Part shown: piece by piece, positions 11,473 to 22,753 of the stretch | How the letters are laid out: each line of letters starts with the position of its first letter | Numbering within the stretch: position 1 is the stretch's first letter | Source of the DNA: Pestalotiopsis fici W106-1 | Lineage: Eukaryota > Ascomycota > Sordariomycetes > Amphisphaeriales > Sporocadaceae | NCBI RefSeq assembly: GCF_000516985.1 | Contig: NW_006917098.1 | Coordinates: 372,001 to 436,000 of the forward strand | Direction of reading: 5' to 3' | DNA: 64,000 nt | The notes under the pieces: model-generated | Database searches by the model: none | What the model saw: the letters and a program-made list of their open reading frames with translations, nothing else | Told to the model about the DNA's origin: nothing | Position numbers and translations under genes: made by a program

Positions 11473-14400
11473 TAACGTAGCCTTTAAATTTATAGGTTAC
11501 TACCATTAATCCCGGATTAATAAGAGTAGCAGCACTCTTAATATTTTAGCATCCGAGTTTTTTAAATATTTAATCTAAATACCTATCCTATAATAATATA
11601 ATATTATTATTTTCCTTTTAAATAATACGTATTCCTAAATACCACTTAACGGCACTTAGGTATTATAATTTTAGCTATTTATTTAGCTATTAAACTAATT
11701 TTTCGATAGCTTTAGTATTCGCATATATAATTATAAAATCGTTTATATAAAAAGTTAATACCGTTTTATTAGCCTTATTTTAATAAATAGCATTATTAGT
11801 CTTTAGTTTTATAAAGCCCAGCTTTTTTAATTCCTCCCTGATTTTTTATTATTATTCGAAGCCATTTTGCTTTAAGCTATATAAAAGGCATAATAGCCTA
11901 ATTATATTACTAAAAATATAATTATATTATTATATAATATTAAAATATTAAAATATAAATTCACTTAAATATAAAAATTAGCATATATAAATCTTTTTAT
12001 TAAGCCGGCCTAATAAATAGGCTATAATAAAATCGATTTAAAAAATCTTTTAGCCTTTAATTATAATTATCGCGATTAAAACGCGGATATTTATTTGCTT
12101 AGCTATATTAACAAAAATTTCCTTATAATTAATTCCAAAAGTTTAAATAAAGCCCTAAGCTATAAGGCGTACCTTTTATTTATTTATATTACCGGTAGAA
12201 TTATATTTAGTTTTATATATTTATTTAAATTTAATTAATAGCTTTTGCTTTAATTTAAAATTATTATAATCAAGGAATTCGAACGTTTTTTTTTAAATAG
12301 CTTAATAATTTTTTTTGCTATAGCTTATTGCTAATTAGGCTATTTTTATATATTCTTTGCTTAATTAATTAATAATAAATTAAAGTTATATTTAATAATT
12401 AATATTAAGTATTTATTTTATATTTATTCGAATAAATTATTATTAACTAATAATAAATAATTATATAAGCCTTTATTTAGCGTAATTAATAGCGCGCCTT
12501 TAAAGCTCGGATTTTTTTTATTATCCTAATTATAATCCTATAAATTAATTAAAACGTAGTAATTATTTTTTATAGTTATATTTATATATACGTAAATATA
12601 TTTATTTAAGCTTTAACGTATTATAATATAATTATAATTATTATTTATATATATTATAACATATTTAATTATGCTTTACCGTATAGCTATTTATATTTAA
12701 AAAAAGCCGGTTTTAAATCGCCGCGCTTTTTATTTTTATTTTTTAATTATATTCGGATTACAAGGCTTTATATAATAAATTAGCTTTAAAATCCTATATC
12801 GCAGCTTATTTTAAACGTATTATAAAAGTAATCTAATTATTTTTAATAAATCGGGCTAATTAGCGCTTTTATTAAAATTTTTATAAAATATAATATAGGG
12901 AATTATAATAAAACGTGCTATATCTAATATATATATTTTATATAAGTATTTTTTAGCGTAATTTATAAATATACCCTTTAGCGCTTTTGCCTGCAATTTT
13001 TTAGCTTATATTTTATTTTTTTTTAAAATATATATAAAAATACGCGATTTAAAAATTTTAAGGTGCTTAACTAATAGGCGATTAAATATATTTTATAACT
13101 AGAAGTTATTTTTTTAACGCTATTAAAAAATAATTAGTTTTTTTTTAATAAATATTATACGGTTTAAAACGATAATTTGTGCCTTACAGATTTTATCTTA
13201 AAATACCGTAAAAATATTTATTTAAATATAAATAGCGCGCGTATTATTTTATAATATTTTAATTACGCGCTTAACGGCACCGTTTTAATATTAGTTATTT
13301 AATATTAATATAATTAATTCGATACCTTTTTGCTATATATAGTTATTAAAAAAGCCGCCGCCAAAATTATTAATTTTATTAATGCGAATTGCTTTAATTC
13401 GGCGCCTTTTTTTCCCGAATTCGTATTATAATTAAGCGATATATTTAAAAAAATCGCTTTATAAAATCTTTTTAAATAAAGCATCGATAAAATATAATTT
13501 TATAATTTTACGGTATTTAATTAATGCAAAATAACGATTATTACTTAAATTAACGGGTTTAATCTCCTTAATATTAATTTATAATAAAATCGCTGCAAAA
13601 TTTGCGCGAATACGTATTAAATCTGCTAAATCGATCCGAACGCTTTTAGCTTTATCGCATATATCGCATATTAATATAAAAATGCTATTTAAATTTAAAT
13701 TAATGCCTTTAATAGCTTTAATCGTTTTAATTAGCCGTTCCTTATTTAGATAGCTTAGTCGACGATATTATAAAATCGTTTATTTAATTAACGGCTTCGT
13801 TAATCCGTTTAATACTATTAAAGCTTATATATAAAATGGTTTTTTTTGCCTATATAGCCATAAAAACCATTTTTTTTTAGTTATATTAATAATAGTTAAT
13901 ACTTTATTATTAGGCGTTTTAATAAAATTATTATAAATTTTAAATTTAGCTTTATATAGCTTATTATTAAAAATTATTTTTAATAGGAAATTTTTAACGT
14001 AATAATACTTTTTAAGCGTTAATTTCTGGCGTTTGCTTTTAAAACCGCGTTATACGGTTAATATTTAGCTATATTTTATTAAATATATTATACCGTTCTT
14101 AATTATAATAAATAACCGATTATATTTATTTAGTTTAATAACTAATTTAGCGATAAAATTAGTTTTATCGTTTATAATATAAATATTAGCGCTTATATTT
14201 AATAGCTATTATTTGCGTAAATTTAGCGTTTAAATAGCTATTAAAATAAAGAAATTATAATAATTCGTTTTATTTTATATATACGGATCGCATTATTTAG
14301 CAGGTTTATAGCGCTTATTATTAAGCGTAATTTATAATTATTTAATTACGCTAAAAGCAACCCGCGTATAATAATTATAAGCTATTTTTTATTTTTTTTA

Positions 14401-15600
14401 ATTTTTATTTTAATTAAAAAATTCTATAATTTTAGCGTTTTTAAATTAATAAAAGGAATTATTATTTATTATAATTAATAATAATTATTAGGAGCCCCGG
14501 AGTACGCCTATAGACGCGCTTCCCCGGCCCCGGCTATAACCTATATTACGCCTATGGTAATTGCTTTTATTTGCGCTTAATCGTATAATTGCGTTTAATT
14601 ATATAGGTAATTACGTTAATTACGTAAAATTAAAATTTTATTCGTTTATAGCTTTTTTATCGCATTTTTTTAGATTTATAGTTAATTCGCCGATAACCCT
14701 TTTTACTATAATACTAATATTCGCCGTTAATTTAACCGTTATTATTAGTAAATAATAAATTAGCGTTATTTTTATTATTAATTATTATTTTGCTTATAAA
14801 TTTAATTATAAAGGATTATTAGAGTTATATAAGTCCTAATATAACGCTTTTTAAAAAAATGGCTAATTAATTTTTTTTTCGTTTTATTTACTTTAAAGCT
14901 TTATTTTTAATAGCTCCTAAATATAACTAAATTTAATTATTTAAAATAAAGCGTTAATTATTAGCGTTATAGCTTTTTTATATATAGTAATTTTATTCGG
15001 TATTAAATTTAGCTAGGTTTTTGCTATTATAATCGAATTTATATAATTTTTTTAATAATTTTTGCCTTTTTTCGATAATAATAAAGTTAAATTAACGGCG
15101 GAAAATATTTTTTATTTTTATATTTATTAAATAATATTTTATAATTATTAATAGCGTTTTATTATTAATTATAGCCAAAATTATAATAATAATAAGTTTT
15201 TTATTTAAAAGGTAAATAAGGGTTTTTGCGATTTATTTAGCGGCCTATTTATTAAGCTTAAATAATATTATATAAACGCGATAATTAAAAATTCCTGCTA
15301 AAAATTTTAATTTATCGATTTTAAATTTAAAATCTTTTAAGCAAGGAATTAATATAATTAAAGCTTGCTTTAATATGCTATAGCTAGCTATATTAGCGGT
15401 TATTTGCCTTATATTTTTAGCTATAGCTTCCGTAGCACCCGTTATAATTGCATGCTTTATAGCGCTTTAGCCAGCTTTATTAGCGATCGCCTAAATAGTT
15501 ATTATAGCGCTTTAATTACCTTTAATTAAAGTGCCCTAGCTAATAATATAGGGTTTTAGGTAACCTTTAATATTAGGTGCTATATTATAATAAAAGAAGC
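11473..15600 (-). pseudogene. Family A copy 1 gag-pol remnant
   Basis: Minus-strand reading near 11640-11880 gives a Copia reverse transcriptase segment with KLGFIKLKT and a YINDF variant of the YVDDF catalytic motif, followed by ANTKAIEKL. The RNase H part continues across the nested element into 5401-6201. All frames are closed by stops. A GC-rich pocket at about 14491-14533 survived because it contains almost no CpA or TpG. Confidence 0.78.
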
Positions 15601-15638
15601 TATTCGTAATATCTTTTATATTAATTATGGTGCTATTA

Positions 15639-15844
15639 TATAGGAAATTAATAGGGATTTAGTATATTTAATATAAATAAACGGATTTAGCTATATAGGT
15701 TTAATTAAATAAAATGCACAAGACCTAATTGCCTCCTATAGCCCACCGGAAATAGCCGTCAAACCGGAGGTCCCGGGGTCTGATGCTTTTATCCGTCAAA
15801 ACGAGAGTTATACCTATTACTTTAGTCAAAGTCAACTTTCCACA
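15639..15844 (-). repeat. Family A copy 1, right LTR (5' LTR)
   Basis: 206-bp direct repeat of 5195-5400. The outer end (GTCAAAGTCAACTTTCCACA) is unmutated while the inner end is converted (TATAGG where the left LTR has TGTGGG). Confidence 0.93.
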
Positions 15845-15849
15845 CTTTC

Positions 15850-18282
15850 AAGGGTCCCGACTTTGCATCTTAATTCTTTTGACAGGACTAGACTATATTG
15901 GCGCCAGCGGTCTCCCTTTTTCTTTTTCACGAGGTGAACGGCCGGGCGCTAAAGATTTCTCCCTAGATGCACAATGCCGCGGTCTCGAACTGTCACGAGA
16001 CACGAGGCAGCGTACGCGCGGGAGATAAGAAAACGGTGAGGAAATGGTCAGATGACCGAAATGACCTTGGACATACGTGCAAGTCAATATCATCAAAAAA
16101 GGATTGGCTTTCCGTCCTGGGCAAGGCTCGTGGAGTATGTTCTTTCCTTCGATCTGCACCCCTCCGGACCAGCGCTGGAACTTGAACTACACGAATCGTC
16201 ACGATCTAAACAAGAGATGCCGTTTCCCGCGGAATGCTTTTTTCATCATATGCTTTGTCATGCGCTGACGTGTGTAGACTTTTTGCCGTATGGTACTACG
16301 GAATATGCACACCAACATGTGTGCAGATCTGCACATCCATGGAGTCATACATAATCTGATGGTGAAACGTGAGATCGTCGAGGTTGTCGAGGGGATATCC
16401 CGACCATTCTGATCTTTATCTGTCTCCTCGTAAGGCTACATAATACATACATACTGCATTGGGCACTGCCTAAAACCCAAGCGACGATCGCGGGAAGCAT
16501 AAAGTAAATCAGGCAACGTGGAGGCCTGAAGCTTGAACAGCCTGACAGTTCAAAAAGCAAGACACAATGGGAATTGCACAGGCGGTAAGGTGAGTGGGTT
16601 AAAAGGTGAGAGGTTGAGTTTCTTCGATCCCCGGGCAATGGAACAGATCGCGGGTAAATGTGGAGTCCTACGTATGGATCGGATTCCTCTATACAGATCA
16701 ACCGTTGCCAAGGACGGGATCGCTCGTCAAGCCGGCCTAAACCCAGAAACGGATTAAGCACAACCACATGGCGCGCCGGAAAGAGTGCAAAAAAAGATGT
16801 GAATAGCTTCAGATTGTCTGAAACTTTACTAAAAACACCATCAGGGCGCAGGAAATTTTCATGGGTTCGATCGATCCCCTCCCGGAGCATATTCTCCTGC
16901 TCTCACACTTTGGCAATGTTCACCACCTCTAATTCCTCCCCCGGGTGCACGCACGAGCACGCCTGCCTTGATCCCCCATGCCAAAAACCTCAGCTGCGGG
17001 TCTCGGTTGTTGCAAATCGTAATGCCCAAAGACGGCACTTTTCATCATGCGGCTGAAGTCCAAGTCATTTTGATTTTTCTTTTTCTTTTTCTTTTTCAGC
17101 ACGGGAAAGTCGGCCGATCAGATTAGGAGAAACTCGGATGGCCGGGACAGTGCTCCAGACAATGGGCGGCACGGGCTTTGGTGAAAATAGCGCTATGGTA
17201 AGCATGACAACATGAAGCGTAAAAGTTCCCTATTCACACTACTATACGTATGCACTTGTCTAGCATTGCGCGGCTTTGCATACTACACGTATACATTTGG
17301 TATTTTTTGAAAAAAATTAAAATTTGTCCTTGTCTTTTTTCGTCATAATTTCTTCTCAACGATCAGCATATCTGGTACTATTCCCGACACCGTGGTACAC
17401 TAGTCCAGCGGGCGGTTCAAGAAAGATCGCTCTGCAAATCATTGTTTTTAGTGTCTGGGCAAACAAGAAAGTCTGACTCGAGACACGTTCAGGTATGTTG
17501 TGAGTTTTACCGTTAGATACGGTTCACATCGTGTGATTTTCTTTTGTTGTCACATGGTGTATCGATGCAATCTTTTCGTCTCCCCCGAGTATATACCATG
17601 TCCGTTGCATAGACGCTGGATACATCATGACTCGAGAGTTTTGCTGAATCAGCCGTTGCTACTGGGATATCACGGGTGGTGTGACCACCTCTAATAAGTT
17701 GGTCTTCGATGCAGTTAATGGTGGAATTGTGTTGCGAATCGGCACTCGGCCACTGCTACTACGACCCGAGAATGAGATTGTGCTCGCCAAGCCTGATATT
17801 TTTGTTTACTCATCAATCACAGAAGAATCGAGTCATTGCTTATCCAGGCCAGGGCCCATCACGAACTGGGGGTTCGCATATGCGGCTTGAATTTGTTCAC
17901 TGAGTGGGTCGTGTCATTCGTCCCTGTCTCGGCCGAGAACAGTTTCGGCCGGCACGCCTCATTGGAAGCAAAGCAAGAACGGGGGGAAAAAAGAGAGAAA
18001 AAAAGAGAGAAAAGAAGAGGAATAAGACGGGAAAGCAGCATCATATTCTTATCAAGCTGTAGACAAGCGACATTGGTTAAGACTGCATGCGAGGTAAATT
18101 TTCATTTGATTCGTGTTAATGGTATTTCCCACGCAACAAATTAAGGATATTATGTTGCGGCTACTGCAGTTAAGATCAGTGAAAGAAGTAAAAAGAATAA
18201 TTATAGATATCGGGGTATCAAATGAGTTTTCTCAGCCTCCCGCTATTTATCAAACATGGTTTGCAGACTTATAACGATCCCT
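15850..18282. other. Intergenic DNA, no supportable gene
   Basis: Composition returns to normal immediately after the target duplication. Several open frames exist (the longest is 16345-16890 on the minus strand, 181 codons), but none shows a domain, a bias or a neighbour-consistent splice structure. A (CTTTTT) microsatellite lies at about 17074-17097 and a purine-rich patch at about 17976-18035. No tRNA or rRNA was recognised. Confidence 0.45.
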
Positions 18283-18696
18283 TCAACGCGGAAATGTGGT
18301 TGCCGCCATGTTCTTGTCGTTATTCGGCACAGGCTTTTTACGAGTTGGTGAAGTGGGAGGCGACTTTAATGCACCTGTCAAACCTTTGGGAGAAAGACAA
18401 TCTTTGAGATCAAATTCCAGCTGCATTGGCGAAATTCTTTTCGCGCCATCTGTTGCGTTGTGCTGAGCCCTCGTGGAGGGGCCGGAGCCGGGGCCGGCGA
18501 GGGGAAGCTTCGGCGTGTAGACGGCTGCCGATTCAGCCAAGGTCGGCAAGAGTCCGGATCGCTTAGTTGGGGTAAGCGGCAGCTCCGTTAGCGATGCATC
18601 GTTGGACAACTTGCGGCGCTTGGGGCTTGGGGTGCCGACTAGGCCTCCGAGGGGTCTTTTCTCGGGTGTCACTGTGATTTTGATTTCTCGATACAT
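18283..18696 (-). CDS. Hypothetical S/T-P-rich protein
   Basis: Single open frame of 137 residues from the first true ATG at 18696; the frame continues three codons upstream but only to a GTG. The protein begins MYREIKITVTPEKR and is basic. It holds a series of S/T-P sites, several followed by K or R (TPEKR, SPKRR, TPTKR, SPTRK), resembling CDK consensus sites, and a KRRK patch near residue 27 that could be a nuclear localisation signal. No known domain is seen. It may be a short intrinsically disordered nuclear protein, or one exon of a larger gene. Support comes only from frame length and motif density. Confidence 0.45.
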   Translation of the reverse strand: MYREIKITVTPEKRPLGGLVGTPSPKRRKLSNDASLTELPLTPTKRSGLLPTLAESAAVYTPKLPLAGPGSGPSTRAQHNATDGAKRISPMQLEFDLKDCLSPKGLTGALKSPPTSPTRKKPVPNNDKNMAATTFPR

Positions 18697-20626
18697 GATA
18701 GCCACAAATCTATTCGGCGTCTATCTTGTGCTTGTGCTTACGGTACGAGTTGTTGCAATGCAAATTGTGATCCATCATGCCAAGAACGTGTACAGACGCA
18801 AATTAAACACGGTTTATATAGATCGTGAAAATACGTGTCAGTGATCAAGTGCCGCTTTTGTGGGCAGTTACAACAAACTCCCATCACCTATTCACTTCGT
18901 CTTTTCAGCAAGGTGATATTTTATCGATAGCAAGACTCAACTAGGTTAGGTACTTGGTGTTTGACGGAAAGAGTTGATACATCACAACTCTGCAAGCATA
19001 GCATAACTAATGCCATGAGTATGTCCTCAAGCATAGCGCCCGTTGTTCCAATTGACCGTGACTGAAGCAAACGTTGGTCAACCGGAATGTAAACGGAGCT
19101 TGGTGGCGAATACACAGCCACGAGATCTTCGCTCTCGCATCAATGCCTGAACTACATCAATCGATAGCCGCTATCTCTACCTATATTCCGAGGACGATTT
19201 TGAAATCTGGAAATACGATAACCGAAATTGCAAGGACCCCGAACAACGAGACCCACACCGCTGCCCAATCTGTCTCTTACTGGGCTTCTGCACTATGCTT
19301 ATTCGTCCACTGGCCCGGAGGCTATCTCATTAGCGCCCAAAGTACCCCTATTCTTAGCACCCTGAATCGCGACTAAAAAGCCTTTCCAGACAACGGTCTT
19401 TTCTCGAATTCTTCTAGAAGGTGAAAAATCTTACGATAAGGTAGAAATGCCCCGTTTTCTTGAGGACCCTGAAGCGGATCGCGTTCGTGATCAAACGGGC
19501 CCCAATCATCTGGGCTTTTGTTTGGGGATGCAGTCCAATCGTCCCCGTCGCGATCCGCCATGACAGCCCGTCCCGTTCATAGCAAGTCGGTCTAGTCTTC
19601 AAAAGGGTTTCGACTGACAACTGTTAAATGACAGAACCGCTGGCTTCACCGGCGTGGAGAAGTCTGGTCTTGCTCCATCCGCGACCAGCCGGTGAAGACA
19701 CGGTCGGCGGTGACCAGACTCGGCGCTTCCGTCAAACGTAGCCAATATTCCAAGGTTGGGTATCGAAACCGGCTGTCCCGACAACAAGTTGCTGACTTGT
19801 CTGGGTAGGATAACTGGATCAATGGACCGTGGATGGCAGCATTGGCGCCTGGCTGGGGCCTATTATACACTGATACTGCTGATGGACAGATTCTATTGGA
19901 CGACCTTGTCTATTCAGTTCTGTCACCCTTGCTTACAGTAGCAGCCCAATAGTGTTGATATATGCACTCCTCTAGATGCGAGAATTGGTATCTGACTCAT
20001 CAATGCCATGTGCTGGTGTTTTCTAGATCACGGCGATGATAGCTTTTGTATTGCCGTTTGAAAGCCAGTGGCAATGCTCATATACCATCGCAGCAACATA
20101 CTATGGCAATGGGCATGGGAAAAAGTCATGCTGTGAAAAAGGAATACTATTGGCTGTGGAAAAAAAAAAAAGTCGCACTGCGAGTATGCCACAAGATATG
20201 CGCAGGTAACTCTAAATCAGTCCGCTAGTATCTCACCTGATTTGCTTAAAACATTCCGAATTTATCATCTGGGATTAAGAAGCAGAAGCTCTATAGTTGA
20301 CCTGTATGGATCACATTCAGGGAAACATATTCCGAGCTCGGGTTATAGGTTCGACCAATAGCGCTGAAGTAACTTCAGTGTGTGTAGTTCCCCAACCTTG
20401 GCTTGCTTACATCGGAAACCCTCATGGGGAGCTAAAACCCGAGCTCGGCTTTGAGACAACCAGCCAATGAGACTGGGTGAATTGATGTCTACATGACACT
20501 ATAAAGTTCTCCAATCTTGTCCCGCTGGCCAAGATTAAAAAGAGGATAGGGAAGGTAGAAGAAGTAGACGAAGAAGAGGAACTACCATACTCTCTGACAA
20601 ATAAACTTCAATATCTCCATTTGAAT
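18697..20626. other. Intergenic DNA, upstream of the dioxygenase gene
   Basis: No gene is supported. Short frames on both strands overlap and lack domains. The last 170 bases hold the promoter elements listed separately. A 13-A run lies near 20160. Confidence 0.45.
20464..20506 (+). promoter_or_regulatory. CCAAT box and TATA-like element of the dioxygenase gene
   Basis: CCAAT lies at 20464-20468 and a TATAAAG element at 20500-20506, about 120 bp before the ATG at 20627. A purine-rich leader (about 20545-20580) follows. Spacing fits a fungal core promoter; use is inferred. Confidence 0.45.
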
Positions 20627-21696
20627 ATGCTCGTGCGATCTAGTTTTCAGATTCAACGCATTGCAGCTCGGTCTTTTGCCACTGCTGCGAATACGGCTAC
20701 TCGCATCCAACTTTCTCAACCTAGACAGCCGACTGTTGTGAAACCAACTAGAGATCAACTTTCACTCCTTGATGAGAGAAACCTCGAACGTGCAGTCCGA
20801 GCGATCCATGAAGATGGCCTCGTCGTTGTGGAAAATGTCATCTCTCACGACGTCATTGACCGCCTGAATGAGAAGATGATTCAAGACGCTCTGGTGCTTC
20901 AGGCTCGTGGCAAAGATGGGCCATTTAATTACAATCAAGGAAACCTTCAGCAAGACCCTCCGCCTGTCGCGGAGCATTTTCATCCATCTATATTTCTTAG
21001 TGAGCCTAAGCCTCCATCCCATCAAGCACAGCAAGGAGATTTACTAAGAATGCCGCACTAGATCCCATTGCGACACAAATCACATCAGCCATTCTCGGCC
21101 CCAAGCCAAAATGGACCTTTTGCTCGGCCAACGCAGCCATGCCTCCGCTGCCCGGCGCAGAACCGCAGCGGCAGCCCGTGCACTCGGATGCTGATTTCGC
21201 TCATCCGTCACACCCATTTGCCCTCGTGGTCAACGTTCCCCTCGTCACCATGAGGCCAGAGAACGGCTCTACCGAGGTATGGCTCGGCACTCACACTGGT
21301 AACATTACTCAACAGGAGGGGTCACATGGAGATCGAGCGAGTGGTCGCATCAAGGAGGAGCTCCTCAAGAAACAGACAGAGAGAGATCCTCCTACACAGC
21401 CCATCATTCCCAAGGGCTCTATCATAGTTCGGGACCTTCGTCTTTGGCACGCCGGGATGCCGAACAAGACTGACCAGGTCAGGATTATGCTCGCAATGAT
21501 TCATTTTGCATCTTGGTATCGGAACCCGATGAGACTCGAGTTTTCTGACGATATCAAGCCAATCATTGAGAATTTGGATTGTCAGGGAAAGCTCGAGGTC
21601 CAGGTCCCGATAGAATGGGCGACGCGCAAGCGAGCATTGCAAAGTTATCTTGACAGGGGCTTTGGTAATAGCTATGACTTCAATCAAGCCTTATAG
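20627..21696 (+). CDS. Phytanoyl-CoA dioxygenase (PhyH) family protein
   Basis: Two exons, 20627-20999 and 21062-21696, with a 62-bp intron (GTGAGC donor, branch-like ACTAA, CACTAG acceptor), giving 335 residues. PhyH-family enzymes are non-haem Fe(II)/2-oxoglutarate dioxygenases that hydroxylate small molecules or acyl groups. The HxD iron ligands appear at about H165 and D167 in a PVHSDADF context, and the distal histidine at about H254 in RLWHAG. The basic, serine-rich, acid-free first 20 residues (MLVRSSFQIQRIAARSF) resemble a mitochondrial presequence. I chose the ATG at 20627; an upstream TTG in frame is not a start. No biosynthetic neighbours point to a substrate. Many fungal members are secondary-metabolism or general detoxification oxygenases, so the substrate is unknown. 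Confidence 0.88.
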
Positions 21697-22753
21697 AAAG
21701 TCCATCGAAAACTAACCTGGCCCGAACTAGGGCAGGATCACCGCCAACCACGCTCAAATGGCGACATGAAGTTTGATATTTGCTTGAGAGATAACAGTGC
21801 GCGGCCAATGAGAATGTCACCAACACTGATAGTGTCTCCAGATATATTTCATGACCAACATCGGCAGGTTCTTGGTAATATCTGCATGCTTGACCACTCC
21901 TTAGCCATTCCAATGAATTTTTTTTTTATTATCACAAGTTTCTATTTTATCTATTCAAAATACGTGTTAATGGTTGCGCCGCTTGTGAGTTAATACGATA
22001 CTGCAACTACGGATGCCCAGAGGGCAACTGTTGAAAAACTAAGATTTGGATAAAATCACTATAATTATAGCAGCAAAAGTCCACCACCCTTTTTGGGATT
22101 TCTTCTTAAAAAGAAAACCGGAAAAAAAAAAGAAAGAAAAAGAAATGAGAAAAAAGAAATAAAGAGAAATGAAAAAGCAATGAAAAAAAATGGGGGAAGA
22201 AAAAGAAAGAAAAGAATAATAAAATTAATTAATAACGTCAGTAAGGCTGAAATCGGGGGGTTTCAATAGTTTGTCCTCTGGTGCTCCGTATGCAATTCTG
22301 AATTCCTTGCCACATCGTGTCACGCTATAGGTCTGAACTCTGATAAACAAGATTATACCTTATACAATACCTGATGCCCAAACAAGAATAAAATAAGATT
22401 TCTGGGAGTTTATTTCATTGTTTGGTTACCTAGATATGTTCACATATTTACCCAGATCCTGCAGGCCAGAAAGGCGGTGTTTCGGGGAAAATAATTGACT
22501 TTGGGGCTACTGGGCGCCTATGAAAACACGCCGATGGGGCCAAGCCAGACCCGGCCTCACACTCCACCGCGCCCTCTGATGCTGGTCGTTCTCATGTCCA
22601 TTGCAGACAATGATCCCAACTTCTCGCGAGGCTTATACTGTTGTAGACTCACTTGTTTCATTTACTGGCTAGATAAGCCAGTAGCACTGGTATTGACCTG
22701 TGTCGTCTTTCCGTAGTATCCGCGCGCGAATTGGTTTTCCAGATGGGGGCGCG
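21697..22753. other. Intergenic DNA with a long purine tract
   Basis: No gene is supported. From about 22107 to 22225 nearly every base on the plus strand is A or G (GAAA and AAGAA units), then normal sequence resumes. The stretch separates two genes on the same strand and should include the promoter of the Zn2Cys6 gene. Confidence 0.5.
22107..22225 (+). repeat. Purine tract of about 120 bases
   Basis: Almost unbroken A and G on the plus strand, mainly GAAA and AAGAA units with a few T. It lies in intergenic DNA between the dioxygenase and regulator genes. Such tracts can exclude nucleosomes or form triplex DNA. Confidence 0.8.

Larger units (their letters stand above)
5195..15844 (-). mobile_element. 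Ty1/Copia LTR retrotransposon, family A, copy 1 (RIP-mutated, interrupted)
   Basis: Two direct 206-bp LTRs bound the element. They start TGTGGG and end CCACA and are flanked by a perfect 5-bp target duplication CTTTC (5190-5194 and 15845-15849). Without the nested element it is about 5.4 kb, the usual Copia size. Coding orientation is minus: the reverse complement near 11640-11880 reads through Copia reverse transcriptase features (an LLYxLKQ-like motif, then YIND in place of YVDD near 11737-11751). CpA and TpG are nearly absent and stops fill all frames, as expected from repeat-induced point mutation. It shares no target duplication with copy 2, so the two copies are independent insertions of one family. 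Confidence 0.93.

Noticed and set aside
16345..16890. 181-codon minus-strand frame
   Set aside because: Translation is not protein-like (mixed hydrophobic and basic patches without motifs) and no neighbouring exon supports it.
20337..20362. GGTTCGA-containing sequence as a possible tRNA T-arm
   Set aside because: No acceptor stem, D-arm or anticodon arm can be matched around it.
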